From NCBI GenBank assembly GCA_963169105.1, contig OY720639.1, positions 121,417,117 to 121,481,116 on the forward strand: a stretch of 64,000 nucleotides of DNA, read 5' to 3'. How positions within the stretch are numbered: the first letter of the stretch is position 1; each line of letters opens with the position of its first letter. The notes under the pieces are model-generated. The model was not told the DNA's origin and did not search any database. It worked only from the letters and a program-made list of their open reading frames with translations. Positions 11,780 through 24,641 of this stretch are shown in pieces. The stretch comes from Ceriagrion tenellum (Eukaryota > Arthropoda > Insecta > Odonata > Coenagrionidae). A program made the translations under genes and the position numbers.

Positions 11780-12990
11780 GGGCCCGTTAAGGAAATGTAG
11801 TGGAGTAAGACAAGGCTTTTGAATTCATTCAGCTCTATTCAATATCTGTAGTGATGAAGTAATTGGAAAAGCCACAGGTGATGTTGGTGGAACTCATGTT
11901 GGAGGATAAAGAGTAGACATTATGAAATATGCAGATGATTAGGCTGTAATAGCAGAGAGTGAAAAACAACTACTGGAAATGGTGCATGCAATTGCGAGGG
12001 AACGATAACTTTTTGAATGAAGATTAGCATCAGAAAGGCTAAAGTAATGAATGCAGGAAAAGAAAAAGAAGTTCTAAATGTGACCATTGGTGGAAAAAGG
12101 CTATAACAAATACTACCCTTTAGATAACTTGGAACTGTTATAATATGGAATGGAAGCTGTATGGAGGAAATAAGAAGTAGAATATCAAAGGAAAAGGAAG
12201 ACTTGAGAAAAATCAAGCAACTACTTTCAGCCAAATCAATAAACATAGGCTTAAGGAAAGGATCTAAAAATATTTTATTTGGAGTTTTGTGCCATATGAA
12301 GCAGAAACATGGACAACAAGGACGAAAGGGTAGAAACATCTAAAAGAATTTTTTATGTGGCTGTTAAGAAGAATGGAGAGATTAAAATGGAATGATAAAT
12401 TAAGAAATGAGGAAATTCTGGCAAGGATAAATGTGACATGGAACATTTTGACATCGATAAGAATAAGGATGGCAAACTGGATGAGATGCGTTCTCAGGAA
12501 AGATTACCAGCTGAATAGAATATTAGAAGGAAGGATCGAGGGAAAGAGAAAGAGAGGAAGGCATAATATGTTGACGGACATTAAGAACGGCAGGAGTTGC
12601 GAAGAGCTGAGGGAGGCAGCACAGGATAGACGAGCATGGAAGGAGCAGTTCAATTGAAACCCATATAATATATTCTCAGGCTTCACTTGGTTGAACAGCA
12701 TTGCGGTGGTTTGTAAATAAATTCACTTAGTAATATTCCACGATGGTTTTTATTATTCCGACCTAGGTTTCGACTTGAGTTATTATCAAGGTCAAGGTCC
12801 TTGATATGACTTAACGTGAGTCGAAACCTAGGCCGGAATACAAAAATCATTGTGGAATATTACAAAGTGAATTTATGTACAAACCATCGCAATGGAAACC
12901 TGCCTGGGGACAGATTCACTTTAGAAGACGAAGAACAAGAAAAGCCATAGAGGTGCATGGGCAGTACATCATCAAACTGTGGCCTGACAA
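11780..12990 (+). mobile_element. Decayed LINE: reverse transcriptase and C-terminus
   Basis: Frameshifted plus-strand reading gives reverse transcriptase landmarks in order. GVRQG..(L)..ALFNI lies at about 11795-11850 (motif B/4 region). MKYADD with the catalytic Asp pair is at about 11920-11940, followed directly by a stop. A YLGT..I..NG.C.EEIRSRI..EKE block lies near 12120-12210. The terminal RRMERLKWNDKLRNEEIL..NWMRCVLRKD..LEGRIEGKRKRGR block spans 12365-12560, and the tail is ..AWKEQFN. This is the arrangement of a common insect non-LTR element. Many stops make it non-functional. Its 3' tail resumes at about 12895-12990 after the palindromic insertion at 12662-12894. Confidence 0.85.
12662..12894. 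repeat. Palindromic insert with facing ribozyme-like cores
   Basis: Arms at about 12700-12795 and 12797-12892 are near-perfect inverted copies, including GTGAATTTATGTACAAACC-type ends and a CCTAGGTTTCGACT block near the centre. The right arm (plus) reads CTTGATATGACTTAACGTGAGTCGAAACC, i.e. a hammerhead-like core, a stem and GAAAC; the left arm carries the same on minus. It sits in the tail of the surrounding LINE. GAAACC occurs at 12656-12661 and again at 12895-12900, a candidate 6-bp target-site duplication. An asymmetric 37 bp (12662-12698) lies outside the palindrome. See 63.7 kb for a sister element. Confidence 0.7.
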
Positions 12991-12994
12991 CCGA

Positions 12995-15900
12995 AATAAC
13001 AACCATGTTGTTTAACCCTGCTCTTTCCTTACTTTACTATGTATAGCACGATAGGAATGGACGAATTAGTAGATGTAAAGCAAGAAAATCAACCATCAGT
13101 TTGAAATTTAAGGCTAGTAACTCTTGAAACAAAGATTGGTTATTTAGTAAAATGGATTCTACTCAATTTTACCCTATTTTTCAGCGCGAATTCGGATTAT
13201 ATTTTATTTTCATTAATAAACAATAAGCGGAAGGAGAACGCACATTAAAAAAATGAGTAAATGCTGATTTCTAGTAAGTTATTGATGGGAAATATAGTAA
13301 AATTGCAGAATAAGTGCATTAACCCGCAAGCGCTATAGGTAAATGAGGGTCAACGAATATGACGGACTGGCTTTTGCTTCAAGCATTGGTCGGCATAGTT
13401 AGTGATCTCTCCATACACCTCAGTGAGAAAAGCCTTGTGACTCGAAGTAGTGGTTCAGTTTTTTGCTTTTTTAAATGAACTACCCTCATAACATAGGGTA
13501 TTTAGTTTCGCTGTCGGATTGATAAATAACTAAAATATCTAATTCTTGATTTGGATTTTCCTATGGACCTTTGCTTTGGCAGTAATTTTTGTTTATATCT
13601 TTAAAATTGTCTAGATATTTTACTTTGTTTGCCATAATACATTTTTCATTTCCCGGGAAACCGCTGCAAAGGCTTTAAATGGGAGCTTATGCCAGAGGCC
13701 TTAATGACTAAGTTTATGTAGTCAATTTTGGAATAACAGTAGGTTTTAGAAGGGACATTTTTCAACCCTTCCTCTTCATGGGTATCTAATGAATGAAATA
13801 TTAATCATAAATTGCATACTTACATCATGGTAATCCCTTGATCCTAGGAAGAAGTTATAATGCTATCATATTCTCGTAGTATTTAAATTATGTACTCTCT
13901 CAGTGTATACCAAGCTGCCTTTTAAAATATTTTAATAGCACTTTTCCTTCACCTTTTTCTGAAATAGATCCGTTAGCTCATATCTGAGGATACTTCACTT
14001 ATCTTGTGTGCATATAAAAATATTCGCTCTAAAGAACGAGCAGCCTAAACCTACTTAAAGGAAGAGGACTTATATTATTTTGTATTTTTTCCCCGATGGC
14101 TCGATAGAGGCACTTCAAGAAGAGCAGGGAGTGGGGTAACGAGATATTGGCTGAAGAGATGAGAAGTATTAGAAGTTTATCCACTGCGAGAAACCACTCA
14201 AATTTTCATATTCAGAAATAAGACCAGTAAAGTTGCTGCACGATCTTGTAGGATAGGCTACCTTACATTGACTTTCATTGATAGTGAGTTATGTCCGACA
14301 TATTTTCACATCAAAGGATTACTTGAGATTATGAGGAAAAAATGAAGAACAGGCTTGGATGTCATATTATATCTTGAAGTATGAAATATGATACATTGAA
14401 AGTGCTTTTTTAAGACACTTATCAGGAATAATTTAGATTGAATTCTACTTCTAAGCCTAGAATGCATAATCCACTGTTGAAGCAGTGGCGAGTCAATCAT
14501 TGGTATCCCTGTTGCATTCGGTTTCGAAAGCAAATCAACCTTTGTTGTTGAATCTAAAACATTTTGCTCGATCCAGGGAATATTAAGGTCACTACATCGG
14601 TGAGAAACATCATAAGCCGTCGAATGATAATAGATAATGATTACCACGGCCACGTCGTATCACTTTAATTTACTAAAACTTCATCTAAATTTATTTATTT
14701 TAGCCGTGCATGTTGTAAAATATTATAAATCTATTTAAATACGTTTTAAGTACACAATCAATTGAGTTTATGGACATTAAGTGCCTAACATTCTGACGGT
14801 GGCCTTCTCCATTTGTTGCAACTCGGTATTTCTTTTTATTACAACACATTTATGCTCTTACATTTTTTTACAATAATGACTATTGATTTTGAAGCGCACA
14901 CATTAAACAGAGAGAATTTTTTTTAGATCACACTCTCACCAAAATAAGGGGAACAGGAGTAACATACATTTAATAACTTCACTTTTTTAATAAAAATCCC
15001 GCAAAATGTTTTAGACACTCAAATTTTTGTACCTCTTTCTTATTCATTTTTTTACTTTAAATCAGGCCATTTTTTCCCACAACTACTTTTCTTTATTAAC
15101 TGCATTTCATTTTAATCTTCTCCACATTATTATCACAGCACTTTTCAACTAACACGTAACACTTTTTTGATTTGTCAGAACTATTTCCTGTTCACCTCAC
15201 ATTTTTTCCGTTTTCTCAAAGACTTAGATAGAGTGCAATCATATCATTATCATCTTTACATATTAAATTCATGCAAATTATTATTATTAACGTCATCATC
15301 ATGTTATTTTTTTCTTAGCAAACAAATAAAATAATTTTAAAAAATAATACGCTCGTCACACTTTGAATTGCGAAACGACGTTTATCCTTGGCGTTTAGGC
15401 GACTGTGCAATGCATACGAGTTTCTCCCGACCTCCATGAGTAACGCAACTATTCAACCGCGGTCCACTGCGATTATTGCACACATGGTGCGATAGGGCAC
15501 ATATGGCGAAGGAAAGCCGCTAATAGCAATAAAAACGCGACGCTAGAGAATTTTTCTTTTAAATTCATCCTCTCTGCTGCACAAAATCAATAATGATTGT
15601 CATTTTAATACTATTAACACTGCCCAGGCGTAAAACGGTTGATCCTTCGAGCTCTTTACATCAAAGTTCAACTATTTTATATTCACAATATTCAAACCTT
15701 CGACGATGAAATCAATCAGATAATTCAACATCCACAGACACAAAACAATTTGACCTGTCCCGGATTGTGAGTATGCCCTCTCCCGGCATTTTCCCCACTA
15801 TTGAGAGCGAAGCGGAAGGGCAACAAAAGTTCACAAAGATCTTGGAGACACCCACATGACATTGGCACATGTTTCGAAGCATTCAAGTTTGAATGTAATT

Positions 15901-16840
15901 GAAAAAAATACCATGCAGTAAATCACCAACAGAGAATGTGAGCAGCTAAAGGCTTAATGCATAATGTTGAGCATTCACCACCGTGCTCTGCATTCTGCTG
16001 GTCAACTCAGCTTTCATGCCGTAGTTGTTAAATGGGCTTGCCAGCGATTAAAGAGCATAAAGAACGATTGTGCAGCTTCCATGCACTTCAAATCGGAACA
16101 TGTTCCATGAGTTGAAAATAGAAGACGAAAAATATACCGCCTGAATCCTTCCGAGCGTTAATCACCACCAATCTTAGCGTTTTGTTCTACTCCAAAGACT
16201 CCATTCAAAGAACTCACCACTTGAATTCTCCCATCCGCAGCGCTTAGCCGCGTTCCAGTTTCAACACACATTACCCATGCTTTTGTCATTTTTCCAATAA
16301 TTTTCCAATAAAAATGTCTTTTCTGTTGAATTTGTTTTCAACACCAGTCATATTGACTTCGGAATATTTTGGTACTTTATGTGGTAGAAAAGTAGGAGTA
16401 AGGATAATAAATAGCAGTAGTAATAGATAGTAATATATCTTGGCGCAGTCCTGTGAGGCGGAAGGGGGACGGTAAAGTGGAAGGTGTGAAGAGTAATAAT
16501 GAAGGGGAAGATGAGAGAAATTTGGTTGAGGACGTGGCAAGTGGACCAAATCACTTCGCCGGAAAGATGAAACTTTTGGGTCTACATTTCGCGCGCGTAA
16601 CATTAATGGATAGAATGGGCTAAATGATAGACGGGAGCAATTTTCATTAAATATCTTGACACATCAATAATAAATATGAATAGAAAGATATTAGCAGCAT
16701 ACAAATACTTTATGTTAGTGATAACTCACCTCCTGCTACACTCCCTTGAGGTAGCTCGCAAGATAATATGAAGATATAGATACTATTAACGACCTCAGGT
16801 GAAATACAGTTGACGGTTTACACAGCTTAGAAAGAAAATA
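12995..16840. other. Long stretch without recognised features
   Basis: About 3.8 kb of mostly AT-rich DNA. Around 15360-15560 the composition is more balanced and CpG-containing, and at 16440-16560 the plus strand is purine-rich. Neither shows a motif I can name. No open frame matches a family. Confidence 0.4.
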
Positions 16841-16861
16841 TCACATATCTATTTCACTAAA

Positions 16862-16900
16862 ACGACGCGTTTCGACTTTTTAAGGCATCATCACTTAACT
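16862..16900 (-). repeat. Ribozyme-like core motif (single copy)
   Basis: Minus strand: GTGATGATGCCTT..AAGTCGAAACGCGTCG. It has UGAUGA followed by a weak stem-loop and GAAAC, matching the core shared by the palindromic elements, but the first C of the hammerhead core is G. No inverted partner was found nearby, so this is probably a solo or truncated copy. Confidence 0.35.
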
Positions 16901-16909
16901 GAAAAATCA

Positions 16910-19730
16910 TGCTAGGTATTATAAATATTTCCACAAAGCAAATCTCGAAATATTAACAAATGTAGATTTATCTGCTCAGGATATATGTGTGGTCTACCTA
17001 ATTTCTCATGCTCTAAAAATTGCTGGGAAAGTCAAAATACTGCATTCCAAATAAGCAGTTCATTTAAGCTATTTAGACTCACTTTCTACTTTCTATCATA
17101 GTCACGGTTCAAATTTGTGAATGAGAGAGATTTTTAGATGATACAGACAAATTAACGACCAATGATTGGTCATAAAACGACGAATTAATGCAGAGAAATT
17201 TGATGATAATGAGGAGGTTAAGAGCTCTGAAATGAACGGTAGCAAAAATCGTAAGTATCGCAGGTAAACCCAAATGCACGCGGAAGACGAACAAAGAAAA
17301 TCACACACGCAATAGGCAAGTGGTTTAACGTCATCCATGCCTAATTTCTTAGCCCTTGAACTTAGAGACCCTATTTTGAGTCTCAATTGAGTCAAACCGG
17401 ACGCCACAGAGTTGTGACTCTTCGATTTACCGAGGCACTCAGGTTGCCAGCGACTAGAAAGCGTTCGTTTCCCTAACCTTCCACAATTTACAACCTTCCT
17501 CTTTCACCGGGCCAGGTTTTAAAAATTCGGCGGTCCATGTTACAAAATCGTCCACGGCGCATCGATTGGAACTTACACGATTACTATACTTTGCGGTGGA
17601 ATTAAATGTCATTATTTGATAAATGACCACAAATTTCGCCGATTGAAACAAATTTTGTAAACCTAGTGCCACATACTCAAACAAATAACCTAGGTGCGGC
17701 GGAAATTCACCAAGACGAGATTCAATTCCATGACCTCATGTTTGCGGGCCTGATAGCACAAAAGGCACATATATCCCTCGTAATAAATAAAAATATTGGA
17801 GGTTATTTATCTAATGAATATCAGCAACTTACAAGAGACATAACTCTTACTCTTCCTTTAGTAATTATTTAGTGATTGTATTTCACCAAAGATGTATTGA
17901 CCATTTCCATAAATTTTCCACAGCCATACACTATATTAAATCGATTTGTTGAACTTTAATGACATAAAAGGCACTCATTTATCAAAGCAGTTTTACAAGA
18001 ATTAAGGATTCAATAATTTTACCCCTTCACCTAATCTTAATGCTACCCTTTTTAGAAGAAATGAATGCCTTCGTAGTTTTCTCATTAGTATTGTTAATCT
18101 AATGTACTTTACAGCTACTAGGACCGCGTTAGTATTAGACTTATTATAAATGCCAAAAAAGCTTGACAGTATGTACAAAATAATTACCGATCCTTTATGT
18201 AGCGAGTATTTATCCTGCATCATTTCTACGCTGTTTCTAAAAAAGGTTTTTTAATGTAAAAATCGGGTAAATAATAAATCAGAAATCTTCTGACAATGAT
18301 GTAAACAACAATACTTAAATAGAATATATTTAATCTTTGTACTCTATGCTGTTTATTAACTGTAAGATCTTTCGAAAATCATCGTAACCAGTGATGGTCA
18401 TTAGACTTTACATTCACCTTAGCCTCTCTGTTCTTCGTGTGCTCGTATGCGGACATCCGGTTGAAGGATTCCTTATTATACAGAAGCTTAGCTATTCGTA
18501 GTCCAATATAGTCCTGGAGTATTCATCTCTGGATGTATTTTATTTCCTAATTCCCGCAAAGACAGTGCCCCTCTCGGTGGAATGAAGCTTATCATATCCA
18601 CTTTTCCTTTTCAAAAAACAACATGTTGTTGGAAAAAAGGAAGTTAAGCAATATATTAGGCTATTATCACTTGATTACGGTGAAATTTTGCGATTTTTAA
18701 CTAAAACATCCATTGTGTTTATTGTATGATTTACTATATTTAGCCCGTGATGCGTAAAGTAATATTTATCATACAATTAATAAGTTTACCCATATATGGA
18801 CATCAAGTTGCAAGTGATACATGTTTTAGAGCTATCTGCGGATGCTATTTTAGACCTGATTTAGGGAAGTGATGTGGATATTCCGGGCGAATTAAAGAGT
18901 AGCAAGGAGTTAAGAGGCAAACAGTGGCATTGGTCTCGGTGAATATTCAAGTGAGAAAGATGTCGAAATTGCTGAACTTATTCCTGCAAGTTCAAAAAGT
19001 CCTTTTACCGAAAAAACATTGGACAGGCTTTCTGCACTAGGTTTCATAACCAGTAACAGAACTATAATAGATTGTATAAAATGCGTTTCTAAATAAAAAC
19101 TAATAAAAATTTAATACTACACAAATTACATTTATTTCTTTAGAATAGAGGCGAAAAATTGTCAAATTCATATCTAAGAATACACTTCCTTGAAATTTGG
19201 GATAAACTCATAAATAAAATTTATTTAATCGCTGAATAAATAAGTATTTCACACTAATAAGATAACCAGAGAATACTTCCTGACTAATATAAATATTTCT
19301 CATGTCCGGTTACGTGAAGATTCAATATTTTAGCCATGACAATAAATAATCGTATGCATTCTCTCTATATGACAGAATTAGGCTCAGGTGTTTGTGAACC
19401 AATCTAGAAATAAAAGTGTCAGTTAATTTTCAAGACCAAAGAGGATCGTATGATTACTCAGACGAGCCGAACACAGAGGAGGTAGACGTGTATCAGTTTT
19501 TCCTTTCAAAGAGAGAAAATAAGTCCAAAATAGAAATACAATTACTATTTACATTAGTTCAGCGTTTATTAAACAGAAGCTAACATTCAGAAATATGGAT
19601 TTTATTTCAATTGGAAAGGTCTGCTAGTTCAATGTAAAAATAGCAACTACTGTTTGTTGATTCACTATTACGACTGTGCTCTCCAAACATCCGAATTACC
19701 GTCAATATTTGCTAAAAATACATGAGAGTC
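16910..19730. other. AT-rich stretch with small palindrome
   Basis: No genes or recognised repeats. At 18604-18644 a hairpin centres on AACAACATGTTGTT. It is short and may be chance. Confidence 0.35.
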
Positions 19731-19734
19731 ATAA

Positions 19735-20165
19735 TGCACAGGAGCGTCGGTGAAGGGCTTCAGACGCAAAGTTATTGAATTCAGGCCCTGGTGACGCCAA
19801 CAAATGGATGGGGAGAGGAATTTTCGACGGACAAAGCTCAAATTAGCTCTGATTCCGAGTTCCAGAGATCTGCGACCACTGCCGCCAGATGCAGGGACCT
19901 CAGATGTCAAATGACCCTTGAACAATACACCGCAGGCGACCACCCGGCCGCACCAAGGGATCGTTGAGGATCAGGACAGGCCAGGTCGCCTCTCTCGGAG
20001 GAAACCGAGCAAATTGCTGAGAGGATTCCAGCGTTAAGAATCCTTTCTCCTTCTTCGTGTTTCTCACCTGCCCATCCCACGCCCTCCACTCTTTTACTAC
20101 TCTCTGTGTGACGACGATTCCAAATTCCTTTTGATCTCATTTCCGCACGTACCATGCCTAGAACA
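19735..20165. other. GC-richer island, function unknown
   Basis: This roughly 430-bp stretch is visibly richer in G, C and CpG than its surroundings. Two overlapping minus-strand open frames (87 and 91 codons) run through it without a recognisable domain. It could be a decayed exon, a repeat fragment or a regulatory island. I see no splice-site arrangement that would decide it. Confidence 0.25.
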
Positions 20166-20596
20166 AGCACAAAGCGTATCCAAGCCCTGAAGAAATATCA
20201 CCTTCCATCTATATTAAATTCTTCAATCTCCCGCACGACTCAGGAATTTACGGTACCGTGACAGTAAGTGAAGTAATTGCGTATTTTCCAAAATTTTAAT
20301 TTAAATAGCATGGATCTTAATACGTTACTTTAATCCTGCAAACTTCCGGAGTGAAAATGTTTTTGAAATTTAATCAATATGAACTAAGGTAGTTAATATT
20401 AAAATAGTCGAATTACATATTTTTCAGGTGACAGCGCAACGTAATCTGATTGTTGTGGCGTCATTTGCGCTGATCGGGAGACGAATGCCGAGAGAGCATG
20501 AAAAGATCTGTAGAATAGACCGTGTATTAAGAAAATATTTTACAGTAAACAACAAATATGGCGTACAGTATTATAAATATTTATATAAAGCTACGA

Positions 20597-20632
20597 AACT
20601 GACTGACTAGCTGATTGACTGACTGACTGACT
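20597..20632. repeat. GACT tetranucleotide simple repeat
   Basis: Imperfect (CTGA)n array. It is directly followed by ACTCATCAAAAATCCTGGGG, a TGACTGACT-plus-CTCATCA junction that I recall from dispersed arthropod repeats, so the array may mark part of a larger transposon remnant. Confidence 0.6.
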
Positions 20633-20726
20633 CATCAAAAATCCTGGGGTATTTCTAAACGAGCTAGGTGGGTGAAATTTTCAGGGTAAACTTAGAACCA
20701 TGTGTCAAGTTGGAAAAAAATCGAAA

Positions 20727-21170
20727 AAGTTAAAAAGTCGATTATGCTTTGATTTATTGAAATCGATAGCTTTACATGGAGTAATATGGGAAAAATGAAA
20801 AATTTTAGTGTGGACCTTTTTTCTTTCGTTCTTTAAAATATGAAATAATTTAGCTACAAGATTGATTCTTTCACAAATGTGAGGCTGAATGTTTGAAAAA
20901 TCTTATTCTTGCAATTGATTCTTTCCTACCTACCGATAAACTGATATTTTTAAACTTTTATCTGGGATTTTAGAATTTTTTTCACTTCCGTTGCTATGGA
21001 TATATTTATTCATTGTCGCCGGGCCGAGTGTCGATTCGAGGTTTGGAACTCAGCGAGGCGGCAAGTTCAGGGGAGGGTTTGATTTATGTGTCGATATTGT
21101 GTAAAAGTTATAAAAAATCGATTTGGCTTTGAGGTATTGCAATTGATAGCTTTACATATATGAGTTAGAT
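20727..21170 (+). repeat. Diverged direct repeat, about 65 bp units
   Basis: The block at about 20727-20790 (GTTAAAAAGTCGATTATGCTTTG through GATAGCTTTACAT) recurs at about 21104-21165 with substitutions, both ending in ATAGCTTTACAT. The units are some 375 bp apart in the same orientation, with a GC-richer CGCCGGGCCGAGTG segment at about 21018-21062 between them. This suggests an internally repetitive transposon remnant downstream of the GACT array. Confidence 0.5.
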
Positions 21171-21179
21171 ACACTAAGT

Positions 21180-23270
21180 GCATATTATTTAGTCTTCTTA
21201 TACCAGTTTTTGCGCTGCTAACTACTGCGTACAATATCTTCAACTTTTTCCTAACCTCTACCGTAGCATTGATGGCCAATTTCAACCAACCAAACTTCAT
21301 GATATTGTAGTTTTCATTAAAAAAACATTCAGTTCATGTAGAAGATTGGAAGAGAAAAATTGAATATGAAAATTAATATATTAAAAATCTCGATTCCGAT
21401 CGAATTAATATAGTAAAATTCTTCATGTGATCTCTTATTAAGTATGCTGTACTGAAATGAAATATCTAACGTAGAAGAGCGTCTTATATGCCGTCAAATG
21501 AGGTTATGATGATCTTCCAGTGGTTCCACGTTCGTTTCGGTATAATGATTATAGTATTTTGAAAAGTCTTTAATAACTGGATGAGATACAATATAAGTTT
21601 GTACTAGAACTGTCTGGTATCCATACCTCATGGGACGCGTATTTCATTTTCGAGAATTATTCTTTTCTTTGCTTGCGTGTAGCACGCAGACTTGAGAGCT
21701 TTCATTGTTTTTTCCTTATTTAAAGAGTATCGTTATATAACACTTACCCCCCTGCTTGCAAATTTTAGGCACCCATTTACTCGTTTATTCTAAAACCACA
21801 TCTTAGAATATATCCAAAGTGGATATACTTATGGTCGCGTTTATATGAAGGACAACCGAGTTAATTCTGCAGAAATTCGTTGAGCAAAACTCGTAAACGT
21901 AAAAATTAAGTACAAAATTTGTTAGTTTAGGTCTCATTGCATATTGTGTGTTTTTTGGTGCATATCACTTCGGGTACTGTTATTCACAATTTAGGTAGGT
22001 TTGCTTCATAATTATGAGCACGTGAAACTTCCTGTGACTGTAGCAGAGAATCTCGTGTCATGTCATGAAACCCAATTTTTTCCGAATTCTTGTCCTGCTT
22101 TAACGGTTTTTCATTTTACACCGTTACAACTATTGAAATGATGTCTCATATTTATTAATACTACTTTTCCTCCGTATTTTGAAATGAATTCACGGAAAAT
22201 TCAGCCCTCGTCAATTAAGCGTATATCTGATGTTCATAACAATCAACAATAGCATCAAATCTAAATAAACATTCACAATAACTTACGACTAGAAAATACT
22301 TAATTTTCAGTAATATTTTTAAATAAGGGATAAATCAGACATTAGCTCTAGGGGATGTTTCTAAGTGTATTCTCCTCCAAGGAACTGACAACAAATGGAT
22401 TTTTACTTCGATTCATAGATTTTCAAGGTTAATTTGAAATTTTCTAAATTAATAGAGCTTCTCAGGAGAGTTATTGTGATAATATTATAGGATTTGTCCT
22501 AATGTGGAGAGAAGGACCACTGCGCACAGTCACTATCAAAATATGCCAAGAGCATTGTGAGTGAGTGAGAGACTAAGTGAGCATTGCAGCATACTTAGTG
22601 CAAGTGAACATCGAGGCTTCAGGTTTCAATTAAGTCGGACATCCCATCATTGACATATACATGAAATTTGTTGAGTCTTCCGGTAAATATACTGAATTCA
22701 CTCGCACAAATTTACTTAAAAAGATTTATTTATTTATATGTAATTACAAAGTTTGTCATAACTTAGTACATGCATTAAAATGGTCTTCACAAGAGTAGAA
22801 TTTTGATTAGCTGCGGACGAAATTCCGGCGTACCGCTCAAAACCACAGTTTCTTTCTTCTTTCGTCCTTTGAACATTGTGGCACAAAACACAGTCCATAT
22901 CCTCTATATCTTATTGCAAAGGCACATTAAATAAACGGAAAATATCCTAAAGGAATTTAACCATGCTTGATTCCACTGTAAGCACGAGCAAATGTTTGGG
23001 TCTGTATGGAAACAGCGAAAATGACGTCTCAGGTAATTTGGATGTTTTCGGAGCGTGCTCGGGAACATTCGTAACCATCAACTTTCTTTAGTTTCTAAAA
23101 ACAAAGTTAATACCATTTGATGAGAAAACTCTAAATCGATGGAATAAGTTTCAGTAACAGAATCAGAACTTCAAAAGATTGAAAGACGTGGAAAATACCC
23201 AATTGTGTGGGATCGTGACACAGTTGAAGAATATAGCACTTTATAATTTCTACACTTAACTTTAACCGTT
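21180..23270. other. AT-rich stretch, nothing recognised
   Basis: About 2.1 kb without recognised exon, repeat or RNA gene. Confidence 0.4.
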
Positions 23271-23277
23271 AACTGCT

Positions 23278-23318
23278 AACGACCGGTTTCAATGTTTCAA
23301 CATCATCATTTAAGTTCG
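23278..23318 (-). repeat. Ribozyme-like core motif (single copy)
   Basis: Minus strand: AATGATGATGTTGAAACATTGAAACCGGTCG, containing UGAUGA, a short stem (AUGUU/AACAU) and GAAACC. It is a decayed copy of the core shared by the palindromic elements; no inverted partner is seen. Confidence 0.4.
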
Positions 23319-24042
23319 GAATTTTATAATGACATTTAAATAGCAAAACCTGTCTGTCGTACTAAAAGTGTCGAAAATTACAAAATGATTATTTCTATAG
23401 TCAAGATTTCGATTCAAGATTAAATGGTTTATTCATTCATCACTTCAGACCCAACCCGAGTTTATAAGTATTATTTATAACTTCCAATATACTTTCGTTA
23501 AATTGGTTTTCAGATGTACTTTGATTCTATCAATAACTGCCAGCTTTATTAGCAATATTGTTAAATCAAAATATATATACTAATAATTATGCTATATCAA
23601 TGAAAATCATAGGTATTTCATTGGAAAGTCAAAATTATTGGGTCAGGAAATCGAAAACTTCTCATCAATAGAAAAAAACACCTTTTATCCCCATTTCCAT
23701 AGTGATCTCATTTAAGCTTATATTTGTTCCAGCATATATATCTTTAGATTGTGGATGAAAATCCTTAAACAAGCATTGTCGGCCAACTCCAAGACTGATG
23801 CGTACACGTGGTAGCCCGACCCGCGGCAATTTTTTCACATCCCCTCCACGGGTAAAAATGAAAGAATTAAATCTACTCGACTGTATAAAAGGTTTAAAAT
23901 AATTATCTCTACACCTAGATACTACGCTGAGAACCACCGCAGAGGCATGTGGCACGGGGTGTAAGAATATCATGGAAAAAAGTGAGGATAGTAAAAATGA
24001 GGGGAGAGAGAACAGAGGTGCATTGTATTTTAACGATGTATT

Positions 24043-24178
24043 TGAAATTAATTCCACACTTTTTTACCATAGTATTTAAAAGTGCGAAGAATAAGGGATT
24101 TTTGTACCTGCCCGTGTGGCCGTATAACTCTCCTATTTGGTCACTCAAATTAGTTCTTGAGGTATAATACGGGATCAA
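24043..24178 (-). mobile_element. LINE ORF2 terminal block (minus-strand element)
   Basis: The minus strand reads SRTNLSDQIGELYGHTGRYK followed by NPLFF, equivalent to the RSNRSDQIREIHGHTDRYKNSFFPRT end of jockey/CR1-like polymerases. The same block occurs at 1.8 kb and 61.8 kb. It lies in the orientation and order expected for the distal end of the interrupted minus-strand LINE whose reverse transcriptase is at 25.64-26.2 kb. An unrelated piece at about 24180-24360 intervenes. Confidence 0.7.
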
Positions 24179-24399
24179 AATTGTATCCTTCGTGTCGTAC
24201 TTCTCTTATCGGAGTTATTCAAACATTCTGCCCAGGACATGGGTGTTTGTGTCTCGTCCGTTGTTACTGTTATCCACCCGACGTAAATAGGCACATTGTG
24301 CTGTATTCGGGATAGTGAAGATAAATAAACATAAAAAAAACTCTATGTAAGCCTAGTGTGAATAGTCTCCGAGTCCCCTTCAATAAAATATTTCCTTCA

Positions 24400-24637
24400 G
24401 CTAAGTGTTACTCTTCGCTTGCACTAGTTTGTAGCGAATTGTCTCTCTTGTAATCCTTTGCCTTATTTTGTATGTTGAACTCAATTTAACTATTCTGGTT
24501 ACTAAGTTAGCGCTTCTAATTGTTACAAAGCAAAGACGCATATCTATTTCATCCGTTAATGGGAGGATATTTTTGATGTCCACTTCAAAAATCCTAGTTT
24601 CTTTAGTGCAGCTCCACAAATGTAGTAAGTGCTTCCC
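24400..24637 (-). mobile_element. LINE ORF2 C-terminal segment, distal to MITE
   Basis: The minus strand contains KKLGFLKWTSK (24575-24606), the A.KTLGFL+R block that follows the reverse transcriptase domain in jockey/CR1 LINEs. Frames are broken by stops downstream. Across the MITE, the minus-strand frame runs straight from the segment at 24946 onward into this one when one TTAA is counted, which shows both are the same element. Confidence 0.65.
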
Positions 24638-24641
24638 TTAA

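Noticed and set aside
18604..18644. AACAACATGTTGTT hairpin as terminator or element
   Set aside because: Too short, and no associated feature.
22980..23070. GAGCA..TGCTC inverted pairs as a foldback
   Set aside because: Only 6-7 paired bases over a long loop.
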